From NCBI GenBank assembly GCA_002840245.1, contig PHAA01000009.1:1-64000 (forward strand): DNA of 64,000 bases. Reading direction: 5' to 3'. The notes under the pieces were generated by a model. It was not told the DNA's origin. It did not search any database and saw only the letters and a list, made by a program, of their open reading frames with translations. The DNA comes from Firmicutes bacterium HGW-Firmicutes-15 (GTDB taxonomy: Bacteria > Bacillota > Syntrophomonadia > Syntrophomonadales > Syntrophomonadaceae). The position numbers and the translations under genes are program-made. Shown here in pieces: positions 62,060 to 64,000 of the stretch; within the stretch, counting starts at the first letter, position 1; each line of letters begins with the position of its first letter.

Positions 62060-62548
62060 TTTGTTAAAAACAAAGACCCGGCCTTCATCTCGGTAGGCAA
62101 AGATATTTTGATAGGGTTGTCTGGATTCCTTTATTTTTTTCAACAAAGTGTCTTTAATATCTCTTGAAAGGGCTGCTTCCGCAAGCATATCATTGTCGTC
62201 TCTTACCAGCAAAGAAGCAAATTCTTGGCGAATCAACAAGACAAACAACTCTATTTCTTCTTCCCTCAAAGATAGGTTTGCTCTATATAACCTCATAATA
62301 GTTATACCAGATTTTTCTATAAACTCCAAATCCATATAAGCCGGTTCAATATTAAGCATATTGTGAAGTAGAGCTATCGATTGACGATATCTCGTAATAA
62401 AGTTACTACGATGCTTGTCACCTATACAACCGTTCAGGGCTACTTCAATCTTAATAATATCCTTTTCAGCATCATATTTAACTGCACTTAGTTCACTATA
62501 ACGAATGAATGAGGACAATATCGCATCCACACCTGAATCCTTTTGCAT
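62057..62548 (-). CDS. hypothetical protein between rny and ymdB
   Basis: 163-aa ORF in operon orientation; stop codon lies at the edge of MITE-like copy B. Confidence 0.5.
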   Translation of the reverse strand: MQKDSGVDAILSSFIRYSELSAVKYDAEKDIIKIEVALNGCIGDKHRSNFITRYRQSIALLHNMLNIEPAYMDLEFIEKSGITIMRLYRANLSLREEEIELFVLLIRQEFASLLVRDDNDMLAEAALSRDIKDTLLKKIKESRQPYQNIFAYRDEGRVFVFNK

Positions 62549-62664
62549 TAATTCATCTTCCCCTTTATTGTTGTTAATAATCTTTTCCTTATCCGTGTAG
62601 TGAAATCCTGCTTTGAACGATTTGTAAAATAAGCCAATTCAGGGGCGGTCAAGAAATAAAAGAA

Positions 62665-62690
62665 ACACAGGATCCTGTGAGATCCTGTGT
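62665..62690 (-). terminator. rho-independent terminator downstream of rny
   Basis: ACACAGGATC-CTGTGA-GATCCTGTGT followed on the minus strand by TTTCTTTTATTTCTT. Confidence 0.88.
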
Positions 62691-62703
62691 TCCATGGAAA
62701 AAA

Positions 62704-64000
62704 CTATTTTGCTAATTCTACTGAACGAGTCTCTCTAATTACCATAACCTTAATCTGCCCTGGATAATCGAGCTCCTGTTCTATTTTACGGGCGATCTCT
62801 CTAACCAGGTTTATTGTTCCTAGATCATCGATTTCTTCGGGCTTGACTATAATTCTAATCTCGCGGCCAGCTTGAATGGCGTAGGATTTGTCTACCCCCG
62901 CAAATGAATTGGCTACGTTTTCAAGTTTTTCCAAGCGTTTAATATAGGTTTCCAGCGTTTCTCTTCTAGCTCCTGGACGTGACGCCGAAATGGCATCCGC
63001 TGCTTGAACTAATATTGCCTCAATGGTTTGCGGTGCAACATCTCCATGATGTGCTTCGATGCCGTGAATAACTTCCTTGCTCTCCCGGTATTTTTTAGCT
63101 AAATCTACCCCGATTTCAACATGCGGACCTACTACCTCATGATCCACCGCTTTGCCAATATCATGCAACAGACCGGCCCTCTTAGCAAGTACAATATCAA
63201 CATCCAATTCCGCTGCCATAACCCCGGCCAGATGTGATACCTCAATCGAATGCTTAAGGACATTTTGTCCATAACTGGTTCTGTATTTTAGCCTTCCCAG
63301 AAGTCTAATGAGTTCGGGATGCAATCCATGTACCCCTACGTCAAAAGCTGCCTGTTCCCCAAGCTCTCTAAGCTGTTGGTCTATCTGAAGCTTAGCTTTG
63401 TCAATCATTTCCTCAATCCGGGCAGGATGAATTCTACCGTCGGAAACTAGATTTTCCAGGGCCACCCTGGCAATCTCCCGGCGTACCGGATCGAATGAAG
63501 ATAGGATTACCGCTTCCGGTGTATCATCAATGATCAAATCTACCCCCGAAAGGGTTTCAAAGGTACGAATATTACGACCTTCTCTGCCGATAATACGGCC
63601 CTTCATTTCATCATTGGGAAGTGCCACTACCGATACTGTGGTTTCTGATACCACATCGGCCGCACATCTCTGTATAGCCAGCGAGATAATATTCTTCGCT
63701 CTCTTGTCTGACTCTTCCTTGGCCTCATTTTCCAAGCTTCTGATCATTACAGCAGTTTCCTGCCGTATCTGTTGTTCCACATTATATAGGAGTAACTCTT
63801 TAGCCTCCTCAGTAGTTAAAGCCGAAAGTCTTTCCAGCTCTTTTAACTGCTGAGTAAGTATCATTTGTAAATCCTGCTGGGTCTTTTCAATGTCTTTTTC
63901 TTTATCCTGGAGGCCCTGCTCTTTCTTTTCTATGTTATCGGTCTTTTTTTCAATCAGCTCTTCTTTTTGCAGTACCCGCCTTTCCAGGCGATCCAGGTCT
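62704..64000 (-). CDS. rny: ribonuclease Y (5' end beyond window)
   Basis: KH domain [52 protein letters not shown] domain [12 protein letters not shown]; coiled-coil continues to 64000. Confidence 0.96.
   Translation of the reverse strand, partial: DLDRLERRVLQKEELIEKKTDNIEKKEQGLQDKEKDIEKTQQDLQMILTQQLKELERLSALTTEEAKELLLYNVEQQIRQETAVMIRSLENEAKEESDKRAKNIISLAIQRCAADVVSETTVSVVALPNDEMKGRIIGREGRNIRTFETLSGVDLIIDDTPEAVILSSFDPVRREIARVALENLVSDGRIHPARIEEMIDKAKLQIDQQLRELGEQAAFDVGVHGLHPELIRLLGRLKYRTSYGQNVLKHSIEVSHLAGVMAAELDVDIVLAKRAGLLHDIGKAVDHEVVGPHVEIGVDLAKKYRESKEVIHGIEAHHGDVAPQTIEAILVQAADAISASRPGARRETLETYIKRLEKLENVANSFAGVDKSYAIQAGREIRIIVKPEEIDDLGTINLVREIARKIEQELDYPGQIKVMVIRETRSVELAK

Overview
The window is a 64 kb bacterial chromosomal segment. 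Gene content (beta-oxidation genes, SpoVS, SpoVK, hfq-miaA-mutL-mutS-miaB, prkC/prpC) suggests a spore-forming, syntrophic-type Firmicute such as Syntrophomonadaceae; this is inference from content, with no search run. From ~0-6.8 kb there are acyl-CoA dehydrogenase (partial), thiolase and crotonase, then a divergent glcD/glcF-like pair and a TtcA-like ATPase. From 7-33 kb the lexA/glnA/ynbB/spoVK/hfq/miaA/mutL/mutS/miaB neighbourhood is interrupted by accessory cargo. From 34-53 kb there is a nearly unbroken minus-strand housekeeping run (rpe-rsgA-prkC-prpC-rlmN-rsmB-fmt-def-priA-metK-coaBC-rpoZ-gmk-remA-yicC-dapL-dapF). From 53-64 kb there are a P-type ATPase, a LysM/NlpC hydrolase, spoVS, ymdB and rny. 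The most notable non-annotated structures are: (1) a ~414-bp near-complete imperfect palindrome at 58939-59352; (2) a fossil 3' end of spoVK at 11179-11283 that, with the intact gene at 18591, brackets an Opp transporter/His-rich EamA island; (3) a fossil 5' end of miaB at 34136-34207 that, with intact miaB, brackets psd and a truncated integrase; (4) a pair of inverted MITE-like elements around ymdB, one carrying a nested repeat; (5) a ~40-bp-period intergenic repeat family at three loci. No CRISPR, rRNA or tRNA was recognised.
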